This document shows, piece by piece, positions 1-7,262 of a stretch of DNA of 19,445 nt. This stretch comes from Treponema sp. (GTDB lineage: Bacteria > Spirochaetota > Spirochaetia > Treponematales > Breznakiellaceae). The stretch spans positions 1 to 19,445 of the forward strand of contig JAIRMT010000178.1 of NCBI GenBank assembly GCA_031258505.1, in the 5' to 3' direction. The position numbers and the translations under genes are program-made. The stretch's first letter is position 1, and every line of letters starts with the position of its first letter. Below the pieces are notes generated by a model, which had not been told where the DNA came from, ran no database searches, and saw only the letters and a list, made by a program, of their open reading frames with translations.

Positions 1-116
1 GCCATACGGGTATTGTTCAGGGTATACATAAGGACAAAAACCGCGACTAAAGAAAATACACGGTATATACCAAGCAGCCTGAGAAGAGTTTTTTTTATGG
101 TTTCATTCGTATTCAC
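1..116 (-). CDS. N-terminus of a membrane protein, probable sensor histidine kinase (partial)
   Basis: The minus strand carries an open frame that starts with GTG at 116 and stays open to the window edge (38 codons). A good ribosome-binding site (AAGGGA, 4 bases before the GTG) precedes it, inside the end of the response regulator gene, and the two genes overlap by 14 bases in different frames. The predicted N-terminus is a short charged head (KK, R) followed by a hydrophobic stretch at about residues 18-30, as expected for a first transmembrane segment. Translational coupling to a NarL-type regulator makes a cognate sensor kinase the most likely identity, but no kinase motif lies within the window. 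A different membrane protein is possible. Confidence 0.5.
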   Translation of the reverse strand, partial: MNTNETIKKTLLRLLGIYRVFSLVAVFVLMYTLNNTRM

Positions 117-786
117 TCGTTCCCTTCCGGGCAATGGACATAACTTCCAGCCGGTCTTTGGTACCGACTTTTGCGTAAATAGAACTGATGTAGTTCCGCA
201 CGGTTGGTTCAGAAATAAAGAGGGTGTCTGCGATTTTTTTGTTGCTAAAGCCTTTGGCCACAAGTTTGAGGATTTCCTTTTCACGGTTTCCTAGACGCTT
301 CACAATTTCCTGATACGCATTGTTTTCCTGGACGCTGTCCTGTTTTGCTGTGTTCATGCAGAGTAGCTTTTCCAGTATGGCTGGTGAAAACAGAACCGCC
401 CCGCAGGAAATTGCCCGAATTGAGGCGATGAGGTCTTCGGAGCGTATATTTTTAAGGATATACCCGTAAGCCCCGTATTGCAGGGCTTCCTGAACATACG
501 TGTCGTCGGGAAAGGTCGTAAGTATAACGATCTTTATGGTAGGTTGTTTTTGGTGGATTATCTTCGTGGCCTCCACGCCGTCCATTTCCGGCATACTCAC
601 ATCCATAAGGATAATATCAGGCTGCTGGTTCTCCGCCATGTCTATTGCTTCCCGGCCATTAGCGGCAATCCCACTTATACGAATGTCCTCGGCAAGCGTC
701 TCCAGCATCAGCTTGAGGTTCTCAGAGAAAAGCTGCTGATCATCCGCGAGAAGTATCTTGATGAAGGATTTCTGTTCCTTGCCCAT
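103..786 (-). CDS. NarL/LuxR-family two-component response regulator
   Basis: This is a DNA-binding response regulator of 227 residues, the usual length for the NarL/FixJ group. The receiver domain (about 9-125) has the acidic pair D15-D16, the phospho-acceptor D62 in the context LMDVSMPEMDG, T90 and the conserved K112. The C-terminal LuxR-type helix-turn-helix (about 163-222) includes LGNREKEILKLVAKGFSNKKIA and the recognition helix region SEPTVRNYISSIYAKV. I chose the ATG at 786 because AGGAG lies 5 bases upstream and the receiver domain begins at once. The frame is open upstream to 954, but that extension has no receiver-like sequence. It is divergent from the sugar ABC importer and overlaps the probable kinase gene, so control of that importer is a reasonable inference. 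Confidence 0.93.
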   Translation of the reverse strand: MGKEQKSFIKILLADDQQLFSENLKLMLETLAEDIRISGIAANGREAIDMAENQQPDIILMDVSMPEMDGVEATKIIHQKQPTIKIVILTTFPDDTYVQEALQYGAYGYILKNIRSEDLIASIRAISCGAVLFSPAILEKLLCMNTAKQDSVQENNAYQEIVKRLGNREKEILKLVAKGFSNKKIADTLFISEPTVRNYISSIYAKVGTKDRLEVMSIARKGTSEYE

Positions 787-806
787 ATCTGCTCCTATCT
801 TGAGTG

Positions 807-835
807 AGTATACCTTAAAGCTAAAGATTAGCCAA
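807..835 (-). promoter_or_regulatory. Candidate sigma-70 promoter of the response regulator
   Basis: Read on the minus strand, TTGGCT (835-830, 4 of 6 consensus matches) and TATACT (812-807, 5 of 6) are separated by 17 bases. The predicted start, near 800, would give a short leader containing the ribosome-binding site for the ATG at 786. Confidence 0.4.
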
Positions 836-882
836 GTCCTTTTTGAAAGAGCTATAGATCGATTATGATATAAGTCATAGAA

Positions 883-924
883 AAATATGACAGACAGACA
901 ACGAAATATGACAGACAGATAACG
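883..924. repeat. 21-bp direct tandem repeat in the divergent regulator/transporter region
   Basis: Two adjacent 21-bp copies (883-903 and 904-924) of AAATATGACAGACAGAYAACG differ at one base. They lie 25 bp upstream of the first permease ATG and in the leader or promoter zone between the response regulator and the importer operon. The 21-bp period is two helical turns, so two bound proteins would sit on the same face of the DNA. A binding site for the adjacent NarL-type regulator is an inference. Confidence 0.7.
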
Positions 925-948
925 AGTTGCATGATAAGGTGAATCATT

Positions 949-1896
949 ATGCAAGAGATAAAGCGAACCGGTTTGGGGAAGCGCTCCTCACACATTGCTG
1001 GCATTACCACGAATCTTGTCAAATTCCGGTGGCAATATGCCATGCTTCTGCCTGGGGTTGTTTGTCTTTTCCTTTTTTCGTATATGCCTATGGTGGGCGT
1101 GCAGATCGCCTTTCGCAATTACCGTATCGGAAACACGATCTGGAATGCCCGTTGGGTGGGCTTGACCAACTTCCGGTTTTTTCTTGACCCGGAGTTCTGG
1201 CGGGTGTTGAAGAATACACTGGTCATATCGGTCAGCCGCTTTGTGTTCGGCTTTCCGGCGCCCATCATTCTCGCCCTACTCATCAACGAAATCCGCAGCC
1301 TTACGTTTAAGCGGCTTGTGCAATCAGTTACTTACCTGCCCCATTTTATTTCCTGGGTTGTGGTTGCCTATCTGATAGACGCCTTTCTCGCTCCTAACAC
1401 GGGTCTTTTGAACCAGTTTTTCATGCGTTTTGGCGGGGAATCCATTTTTTTCATGGGACGGGTTGATCTTTTTGTACCTATCATCGTCATCTCAAACGTA
1501 TGGAAGACCATAGGCTGGGGAACTATTGTCTACTTGGCGGCGATAACTGGCATAGACCCTGAAATGTACGAAGCCGCCACCATTGACGGGGCAAATCGCT
1601 TTGCTCAAGTCTGGCATATCACCATTCCCTGCATAATTCCTACAGTAGTGCTCATGCTGATTCTCGCCATGCCCAGCCTCCTCAACGCGGGAATGGATCA
1701 GATATACCCTCTGCAAAATAACGTGAATTTACCAGTTTCTAATGTCCTTGATATTTATATCCTGAACAATGGGCTTAGGCAGGGTCGTTACAGCATGTCC
1801 ACAGCGGTTGGCCTGGTGAACTCTCTAGTCGCTTTGTTTCTGATTGTGGTATCGAACAAAGCTGCAAACAAACTTTCCGGCGATGGCTTGTGGTAG
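949..1896 (+). CDS. LplB-type carbohydrate ABC transporter permease
   Basis: This inner-membrane permease of an oligosaccharide-type ABC importer has 315 residues, typical for the LplB group (binding-protein-dependent transport family). Hydrophobic segments begin near residue 30 (YAMLLPGVVCLFLFSYMPMVG). The cytoplasmic EAA loop that docks the ATPase is clear at about 208-227 (EAATIDGANRFAQVWHITIP). The start is supported by AAGGTG 8 bases before the ATG. It is the first gene of a three-gene operon with the second permease (9 bp downstream) and the binding protein. No ATP-binding subunit is adjacent, which is common in this subfamily, where a shared MsmX-like ATPase encoded elsewhere is used. 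The substrate cannot be read from the sequence. Confidence 0.92.
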   Translation: MQEIKRTGLGKRSSHIAGITTNLVKFRWQYAMLLPGVVCLFLFSYMPMVGVQIAFRNYRIGNTIWNARWVGLTNFRFFLDPEFWRVLKNTLVISVSRFVFGFPAPIILALLINEIRSLTFKRLVQSVTYLPHFISWVVVAYLIDAFLAPNTGLLNQFFMRFGGESIFFMGRVDLFVPIIVISNVWKTIGWGTIVYLAAITGIDPEMYEAATIDGANRFAQVWHITIPCIIPTVVLMLILAMPSLLNAGMDQIYPLQNNVNLPVSNVLDIYILNNGLRQGRYSMSTAVGLVNSLVALFLIVVSNKAANKLSGDGLW

Positions 1897-1905
1897 GAGG
1901 TTTTG

Positions 1906-2814
1906 ATGAAAGGCTTTCGCAAATCTTTGTCGGAACAAGCGTTTATTGTGTGTAATAGCATTTTTATGGTTTTACTGTGCGCCGTAACCCTCTATCCCTT
2001 TATCTACGTGCTGGCATATTCCCTGAACGAGGGAACCGATGCGGTTCAGGGAGGCATTTATCTTTTCCCTCGTAAGTTCACTCTCTTCAACTATCAATAC
2101 GTCCTGAGTAACGGCACCATGCAAAGCGCCTATGTGATTAGCGTAGGAAGAACCGTATTAGGAACTATTCTGGGGCTTATTGTTACCGGCGTAACCGCCT
2201 ATGCTATCTCTTTCCGCAATCTGCCCGGGCGGAAGGGAATCATGTTCTACCTGCTCATTCCCATGCTCTTTAGCGGCGGGCTTGTACCTTACTATATCCA
2301 GCTTGCAAATATGCGCCTGATCAATACCTTTTGGGTTTATGTTATTCCCGGGCTTTTCAGCATCTGGAATATGTTTGTGTTGATGAAATTTTTCATGGGT
2401 ATTCCAGAAAGCCTGCGGGAATCGGCAATTCTGGACGGCGCTAATGAGCTTGTCGTGTTATGGAAGATAATCGTTCCGGTTGCCATGCCGTCTATCGCGG
2501 CCATTGCTCTGTTTACGGCGGTGGGACATTGGAACGACTGGTTCACCGGGGCGTTTTTTGTGAACAACATCAAACTTATTCCGGTACAGACCTATTTGCA
2601 GCGGATGCTTATGGCGGATTCTTTGGGAACTATCACTGGTACTCAGCAGGGAAACAGCGAGGCGGTTTTCCGCGCCAGTCAGGTTGCCGACATGACCTTA
2701 AAATCCCTTAAAACAGCGGCGGTCATGGTTGGCACCTTGCCGGTGCTCTGCGTGTATCCCTTTTTACAGCGCTATTTTGTGAAAGGTATGTTGGTTGGTT
2801 CGATTAAAGGCTGA
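1906..2814 (+). CDS. YtcP/LplC-type carbohydrate ABC transporter permease
   Basis: This is the second membrane subunit of the importer, with 302 residues. It has a long N-terminal transmembrane segment (about 12-38), further hydrophobic spans around 80-102, 113-130 and 143-160, and the EAA loop at about 172-191 (ESAILDGANELVVLWKIIVP). The conserved downstream tract HWNDWFTGAFF is typical of the YtcP/LplC group. I start it at the ATG at 1906, 5 bases after a perfect AGGAGG (1895-1900). A TTG at 1903 is too close to that site. It pairs with the LplB-like subunit upstream and is followed after 72 bp by the binding protein. Confidence 0.92.
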   Translation: MKGFRKSLSEQAFIVCNSIFMVLLCAVTLYPFIYVLAYSLNEGTDAVQGGIYLFPRKFTLFNYQYVLSNGTMQSAYVISVGRTVLGTILGLIVTGVTAYAISFRNLPGRKGIMFYLLIPMLFSGGLVPYYIQLANMRLINTFWVYVIPGLFSIWNMFVLMKFFMGIPESLRESAILDGANELVVLWKIIVPVAMPSIAAIALFTAVGHWNDWFTGAFFVNNIKLIPVQTYLQRMLMADSLGTITGTQQGNSEAVFRASQVADMTLKSLKTAAVMVGTLPVLCVYPFLQRYFVKGMLVGSIKG

Positions 2815-2886
2815 GACAAAGGCTATTTTACCGCTGCGACTTTGGCGCGGGGGTTTATAAATAGACAAATTTTTTGGAGGCAAGAG

Positions 2887-4605
2887 ATGAAGAGAAGTTG
2901 GACAAGCGTACTATTGACGCTTTCACTGGCAATGGCGTTTGCGCCGGCTGTTGTTTTTGCGAGTGGAAGCAGTCAAAGCAGAGGCGCCACTACAAGCACA
3001 AGCGGCGGGGTAACGCCACAGGGCTACGCCGTGCCGGTGAGTCAGGGCGGAGAACTGAAGGATCAGTTTACCGTTTTTTTAGGACAGGTCGTAATGTCTC
3101 CCGATGATACAACTATGCAGAAGGCTCTTCGGGAAAAGACAGGCATTGATTTCAAGGTCAGGGGTATTCAATCTGATGATGTGCAGACCGCCGTTAATCT
3201 GCTGCTTGCCAGTGGCGAGCAGCTTGCGGACGTACTGGTTTTGGGCAGAGACACGGTAATCAGATCCGCGCTCATACAGTCGGGGAAAGTGATGGAAGTT
3301 TCTTCCTTATTTTCCAGCAGTACCTTAAAAACGATTCCGAACATTCCACAGAAAATAAAGAATTACGTAATTGAACCTGATGGGAAAAGTTATGTGATTC
3401 CGTCCCGCTATGCCATAAATCCTGATGATCCCTTCCCGGGCTGGACATTGAGTGCTTTTTGGATTCGGAAAGATTTAATGCAACAGGCAGGCGTTACTGA
3501 ACAGGATATATCCACATTGGCGGGCTTTGAGGCGGCGCTGCGTAAATTTAAAGCCCTGAGAAATCCAGCGGGCAATCCCATGATTCCCCTGAGTTTCATC
3601 ATGGGTAATAATGATCAGGGGTCTCACCAGGAAAATATCATTGTCGCCATGTTTGGCGTGGATATGGCGGGCAGTGTCAGCGGTATGCCCGGAGTTATGG
3701 AAATAGACGGGAAGCGCGTTTTTGCCTTTGACAATCCCGATTATCTTGAGGCATACAAGTGGATGAACCGGATGTATACCGAAGGGCTTATTGATGTTGA
3801 GGTTGCTACCCAAAACCCTGAACGTTTTCAGGAAAAACTTGAAAGCGGTCAATTTGCAGCCTATGTGGGTCATGCCGGTCAAGGAACATGGGATTACTGG
3901 AAAGACATGAACGGGCCGGAGGATAATCCTGCGAAGTGGTATATGAATCCTTTCCAGTCGCCCACAGTTCCGAATAAACCCAAGCAGGCTATCAACTATA
4001 TAAATCCTTATCCCAGTTATGATATATTCATAAATAAGGATACAAAACATTTGAACGCGGTGGTAAACTGGCTTGAGTGGGCGCTGGAGCCGATTTATTA
4101 CCGGCAGCATGAAGCGGAAAACGGGCCAGAAGGAACCACATGGTGGTTCACCGACGCTGCGAGGCGGCTCTGGCAGTTTGAGCCTGAATTTGAAAAGGAT
4201 CGTTCTTCCGGTGATGCTGTCCGTTCAGCCAGAGTTTCACCGCAGATATGGCAGGTGGCCACCTATGCTAAAGACTGGTATCCCTGGTTCACTCAGGCGG
4301 CAAGTAATCTTGCTCCGGGGAATTTCCTTACTCCTGAATATTGCAACTACATAGGGCAGAACATTGTGAACCACCGGACAATCAACAACATGGATCTGGT
4401 GCAGGCGCCTCTTGACGGCGTGATTGCCAATAACCTTCCGACCCTGAATCAGGTACGGGATGAATACACTGCCAAGATGATTATGGCCAAAACTCAGGCG
4501 GAATGTGAGGCGACATACCAGGAATTCCTTCGTATGCTTGAAACCCGTGCCAACTGGTCTGGCATGAAGGCTGAGTGGGAAAAATTGTACGCTGCAAGCA
4601 AGTAG
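2887..4605 (+). CDS. Extracellular carbohydrate-binding protein of the ABC importer
   Basis: This solute-binding protein (family 1, LplA-like) has 572 residues. The ATG at 2887 follows GGAGG by 6 bases, and an upstream in-frame start at 2842 lacks a ribosome site and would spoil the signal peptide. Residues 1-24 are a Sec signal peptide (KRSWT head, hydrophobic core, VFA-S cleavage site) with no lipobox cysteine. The mature start is a Ser/Gly/Thr-rich linker (about 25-45), then the two-lobe binding fold with many aromatic residues typical of sugar binding (for example WYMNPF, WYPWFTQ). It should act in the periplasm and deliver substrate to the two permeases encoded just upstream. The sugar is unknown. 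Confidence 0.9.
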   Translation: MKRSWTSVLLTLSLAMAFAPAVVFASGSSQSRGATTSTSGGVTPQGYAVPVSQGGELKDQFTVFLGQVVMSPDDTTMQKALREKTGIDFKVRGIQSDDVQTAVNLLLASGEQLADVLVLGRDTVIRSALIQSGKVMEVSSLFSSSTLKTIPNIPQKIKNYVIEPDGKSYVIPSRYAINPDDPFPGWTLSAFWIRKDLMQQAGVTEQDISTLAGFEAALRKFKALRNPAGNPMIPLSFIMGNNDQGSHQENIIVAMFGVDMAGSVSGMPGVMEIDGKRVFAFDNPDYLEAYKWMNRMYTEGLIDVEVATQNPERFQEKLESGQFAAYVGHAGQGTWDYWKDMNGPEDNPAKWYMNPFQSPTVPNKPKQAINYINPYPSYDIFINKDTKHLNAVVNWLEWALEPIYYRQHEAENGPEGTTWWFTDAARRLWQFEPEFEKDRSSGDAVRSARVSPQIWQVATYAKDWYPWFTQAASNLAPGNFLTPEYCNYIGQNIVNHRTINNMDLVQAPLDGVIANNLPTLNQVRDEYTAKMIMAKTQAECEATYQEFLRMLETRANWSGMKAEWEKLYAASK

Positions 4606-4864
4606 CGGCCTGATGAAGCCCCGCTGTGGAGCGGCTTGTGCGCAGAGCGGCGGGGTATTACGGATTTCTCCGTGGCGTTTTAACAAGTCCCTACGCCTAA
4701 AGACAGTGTACCCACGTAACGCCGTGGCTTTGTCTATGCTCTGTTCCGTAGCTTCTCAATCGCGCACCCTCTTCTTAAAGTGTCTAGCACTTCTACTTGG
4801 CCATGCGGAAAGGGTAGACTGTGCGCAGGCTATGACGCGAGAGTCGCGGAACATGGCGCAAGAC
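4606..4864. other. Non-coding stretch after the importer operon
   Basis: I see no convincing gene here. An open frame does run through it on the plus strand, but it has no ribosome-binding site and is rich in Cys, Arg and Ser, unlike the neighbouring proteins. The stretch contains several short inverted repeats (for example AAGTG/CACTT near 4780 and CCACG/CGTGG near 4713) with no obvious common theme. Confidence 0.4.
4619..4681 (+). terminator. Weak candidate terminator of the importer operon
   Basis: Two hairpins follow the binding-protein stop codon: CCCCGC (4619-4624) with GCGGGG (4650-4655), then ACGGA-TTTC-TCCGT (4660-4673). The second is followed after a few bases by only four T residues. 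The structure is plausible but not a textbook intrinsic terminator. Confidence 0.3.
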
Positions 4865-4893
4865 TTGAGACGAACACACAAACACAGTATAAA
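4865..4893 (+). promoter_or_regulatory. Sigma-70-type promoter upstream of the 152-residue ORF
   Basis: TTGAGA (4865-4870) and TATAAA (4888-4893) each match consensus at five of six positions and are separated by exactly 17 bases. The expected start, near 4900, would give a leader of about 20 bases before the ATG at 4921. Confidence 0.5.
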
Positions 4894-4920
4894 TTTTGGC
4901 TATAAGAGCGGGGAATAACT

Positions 4921-5379
4921 ATGATGGAATTGAAAAACGAATTGTTTGATATTGAAGCTGAAGGCGCACTCCTCAAAAACCTGAAGCATCCAGACGATCC
5001 ATATACCATGAACTGGGTAGAAGGAGCCGTCCTGTGGGGCAGCGTTATGACTCCAAAGAGCCTCTCGGTCAATGTTACGCGGGACTTTACCAGTGCCGGA
5101 ACGCTTAGGGAAAGCTATGTGTTTACCAATGCTTCGGCCTTTCCAGTGTTTACCTGCCTGGGCGACATCGGCATCCACACGCCCTTTAACGACAGCTACC
5201 ACGAGGCGGCGCGGAAAGTCGCGGAGGCTTCCATACGCGGCGCGTTGGGGTTGTTCATGCCGGATGGTTCCGCCGCTTGCGCCCGACTCTATCCCCTTAA
5301 AGTTAATGGTGAATGGGCCTCATGCCTTGATCCATGGGCAAATGATCAGGACTGGGCGCTCTTTTTTGCGCTGGATTAA
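4921..5379 (+). CDS. Short ORF, probable internally deleted remnant of a larger glycosidase-like protein
   Basis: This 152-residue frame has a well-placed promoter and a G-rich stretch before its ATG. Residues 1-95 read as the start of a larger beta-sandwich-type protein (LKNLKHPDDPYTMNWVEG, then RESYVFTN, then GDIGIHTPFNDSY). Residues 96-152 change style and end with LYPLKVNGEW and WANDQDWALFFALD, which read like the C-terminal end of a catalytic domain. My impression from similar gut-bacterial hydrolases is that several hundred residues are missing between the halves, near residue 95. The position, just after a sugar importer operon, fits a former glycoside hydrolase. A genuine small protein cannot be excluded, because the frame is intact. 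Confidence 0.5.
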   Translation: MMELKNELFDIEAEGALLKNLKHPDDPYTMNWVEGAVLWGSVMTPKSLSVNVTRDFTSAGTLRESYVFTNASAFPVFTCLGDIGIHTPFNDSYHEAARKVAEASIRGALGLFMPDGSAACARLYPLKVNGEWASCLDPWANDQDWALFFALD

Positions 5380-5432
5380 ATAACTCATGTTACGCAGGAA
5401 GAAAAAACGGTAAGAATTGGTCATCGAATATA

Positions 5433-5498
5433 CGCGAATATACGCGAATATTTCATTTCTCTAAAGAAGATTCGCGTTCATTCGCGCTTTTTCTTTTA
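5433..5498 (+). terminator. Strong intrinsic terminator
   Basis: A 17-base arm (5433-5449) pairs with a second arm (5470-5486) at 15 of 17 positions around a 20-base loop, followed by CTTTTTCTTTT. The left arm is itself built from repeats of TACGCGAATA. It separates the 152-residue ORF from the thioesterase unit, whose promoter starts only 5 bases further on. Confidence 0.75.
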
Positions 5499-5502
5499 CT
5501 TG

Positions 5503-5531
5503 TTGACTAAATAAGTGCGGCAGGGTATAGT
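5503..5531 (+). promoter_or_regulatory. Sigma-70-type promoter of the thioesterase/CmpB-like unit
   Basis: TTGACT (5503-5508) and TATAGT (5526-5531) each match five of six consensus bases and have a 17-base spacer. The expected start, near 5538, lies just before AGGAG and the ATG at 5557. The in-frame GTG at 5515 would then be untranscribed, which supports the shorter protein. Confidence 0.6.
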
Positions 5532-5556
5532 TGCAATAAAAGGAGACCCTGAAAAT

Positions 5557-6267
5557 ATGTACCGATTAGAAACGCGTGTCTGCGCCAGTCATACTGATGC
5601 CCAAGGGCGGCTCAAACTGGTTTCTGCTATTGATATGATGCAGGACTGCTCTCAAATGTGGTGGGAATCCGAGCCAAAGGTGGAAAAGTTCTTTAAGGAA
5701 AACAACATAGCCCAGATGCTGGTCTTCCGGCAGGCCGGCATACGGCGCGTTCCAGTTTATGGGGAAAAGCTTGGTACGGAAACACGGGTTTGGGAGATGA
5801 AGCCTTTCATGGGTTACCGGAACACCGTGATCTACGATGAAGCGGATGAACCCTGCATTGAAAGCTGGAGTATAGGCGCTTTTGTGAATCTGAAAACCGG
5901 TCGCCCGGAAAAGCTGCCCCCCGAAATCCTTGCCTCTATGACGATGGAATATCTCAGTAAAAAAATAGCCCTTCCTCCGGGCGCTGCTGAAAAATTGCCC
6001 CCCATTAAAGTAAAGCGCGGCGATATTGACTTTAACCGCCACATGAACAACGCCCGCTACGTCCAAACCGCGCTGGAATTGCTGCCGCTGGGCTTTGAGA
6101 TTACCCGCTTCAGGATCGAGTACAAAACGCCTGCCAAGTATGGCGACCTTCTGTACCCTGAAATCATGAGCAGCGGCGGGAACTGGTATATCATCCTGAA
6201 CAACGGGGAAGAAAACCGTAAGCCATGGGCGCTTATGGAATTTTGCGGTGAGGAAAACCATAGATAA
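5557..6267 (+). CDS. Acyl-ACP thioesterase of the FatA/FatB family
   Basis: It is predicted to hydrolyse acyl-acyl-carrier-protein to free fatty acid in the cytoplasm. The 236-residue length fits the bacterial members of this double-hotdog family. The first hotdog holds TDAQGRLKLVSAIDMMQDCSQMWW (about 13-36) and ETRVWEMKPFMGYR. The second starts with the characteristic catalytic region D158-F-N160-R-H162-M-N164-N165, equivalent to the Asn/His motif of plant FatA/FatB. The C-terminal part contains FRIEYKTPAKYGD. AGGAG lies 11 bases before the ATG. The stop codon overlaps the ATG of the next gene (TAATG), so the two are translationally coupled. Its cellular role is unclear: fatty-acid release or membrane lipid tuning are both possible. 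Confidence 0.9.
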   Translation: MYRLETRVCASHTDAQGRLKLVSAIDMMQDCSQMWWESEPKVEKFFKENNIAQMLVFRQAGIRRVPVYGEKLGTETRVWEMKPFMGYRNTVIYDEADEPCIESWSIGAFVNLKTGRPEKLPPEILASMTMEYLSKKIALPPGAAEKLPPIKVKRGDIDFNRHMNNARYVQTALELLPLGFEITRFRIEYKTPAKYGDLLYPEIMSSGGNWYIILNNGEENRKPWALMEFCGEENHR

Positions 6268-7031
6268 TGTTTATACCTTCTAAGCTGCTCAGTTATTTAT
6301 TATATTTTTCCGCAATGGCCCTTGTTGGCTGGATTATAGAAACGGTTTACCGGTCGTGGGAAGAAAAAAGGTTTGCAAACGCGGGTTTTCTTTCAGGACC
6401 GTTTGTTCCTATTTATGGATTTGCCGCTGTAATTATCACTGTTATTAGCGAGGAAGTTAAGGGCTTGAATCCGTTTATCGCGTGGGCTGTCATCCTTATT
6501 TCGCCTACCATAGTGGAATATATCGGGGGCGTCATTATGGAGAATGTATTTAAATTAAAGTTATGGAATTATCAAAACGAGCGTTTTAATGTACAGGGGA
6601 GAATATGTTTAAAGTTTTCAATTTACTGGGCAATACTTGCGGCGCTATTGGTTTTAGTCATTAACCCGCTCATTTATCGGCAGATTTCAGATTTGAGTCC
6701 CTATTTGTCCTATTTTCTTGCGGGCGGACTGCTGGCGAACTTTATTGCGGATATAAACCATTCGGTAAAATCGCTGCTTAATTTTAAGGAATTCCAAAAT
6801 AATATTGATATACTTATTGAAAAGGGAAGACAATTTCATTCCACATTCGAGGAACTCTTTGATAAGAATAATCAAATCAAGCTGCCTGTGGAAATCAGGC
6901 GCATTTTGAAACCGCTCAACGCATTTCCCAATTTGCGAAGGAATTTCGGGAAGAAAATGTCGGTGCTTCCTGATAACATCAAAAAATATCTGAATGCGAA
7001 ATTTCCATTTAACAAAATAAAGGAGAAATAG
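6267..7031 (+). CDS. CmpB-like membrane protein (putative ABC-transporter type IV family)
   Basis: This 254-residue integral membrane protein has the hallmark of the CmpB-like family near its N-terminus: GWIIETVYRSWEEKRFANAGFLSGPFVPIYG (about 21-51, shown here only as the motif GW-IE-Y-R-N-GFL-GP-PIYG). Hydrophobic spans lie around 8-25, 44-62, 68-85, 117-135 and 143-162. The last 90 residues are a basic, soluble tail. The family is often labelled an ABC-transporter component, but its function is not established, and no ATPase motif or partner is nearby. It is coupled to the thioesterase by a 1-base overlap, which suggests a joint role in lipid or envelope processes (inference). Confidence 0.8.
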   Translation: MFIPSKLLSYLLYFSAMALVGWIIETVYRSWEEKRFANAGFLSGPFVPIYGFAAVIITVISEEVKGLNPFIAWAVILISPTIVEYIGGVIMENVFKLKLWNYQNERFNVQGRICLKFSIYWAILAALLVLVINPLIYRQISDLSPYLSYFLAGGLLANFIADINHSVKSLLNFKEFQNNIDILIEKGRQFHSTFEELFDKNNQIKLPVEIRRILKPLNAFPNLRRNFGKKMSVLPDNIKKYLNAKFPFNKIKEK

Positions 7032-7177
7032 AAGTATCTTCCACACTTTCTGCAAAGGATTACATTTTCCTGATGAATTTCACCAAGCGCGAACAGGCGC
7101 TGGAGCGCGGGGAAGCCGGCAGACTCGCTCTGCCCCCGTATCAAGCGTTGATTCTTTCGGATGGCGACAGGGTTTGA
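7022..7177 (+). pseudogene. 3' remnant of a glycoside-hydrolase-like gene
   Basis: An open frame different from that of the preceding gene begins inside its end and stops at 7177. It encodes about 51 residues, including DYIFLMNFTKREQALE and LALPPYQALILS. This pattern (a 'YIFLMNFT' strand, then 'L-LPPY-ALIL' just before the stop) is that of the small C-terminal beta domain closing GH42-like beta-galactosidases and related enzymes. No start codon with a ribosome site exists, and the frame is closed by TAA just upstream (near 7010), so it can only be a leftover tail. The family assignment rests on pattern recognition only. Confidence 0.45.
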
Positions 7178-7231
7178 GTCTGCGCATTGTTTCCCGCGAG
7201 CCTTACGGGGAGCAGCGCGCTCCGGCATATC

Positions 7232-7262
7232 GCAATCCTTATGCCTTCAGCGTAAGGATTGC
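7232..7262. repeat. Perfect inverted repeat overlapping the flavin-reductase stop codon
   Basis: GCAATCCTTA (7232-7241) and TAAGGATTGC (7253-7262) form a 10-bp perfect stem with an 11-base loop. The stop codon of the leftward flavin-reductase-like gene lies at the base of the stem. No T-run follows on either strand, so it may stabilise the mRNA end or assist termination without being a classic intrinsic terminator. Confidence 0.6.

Noticed and set aside
4613..4918. 101-codon plus-strand frame after the importer operon
   Set aside because: No ribosome-binding site, unusual Cys/Arg/Ser-rich composition, and it overlaps the promoter of the next ORF.
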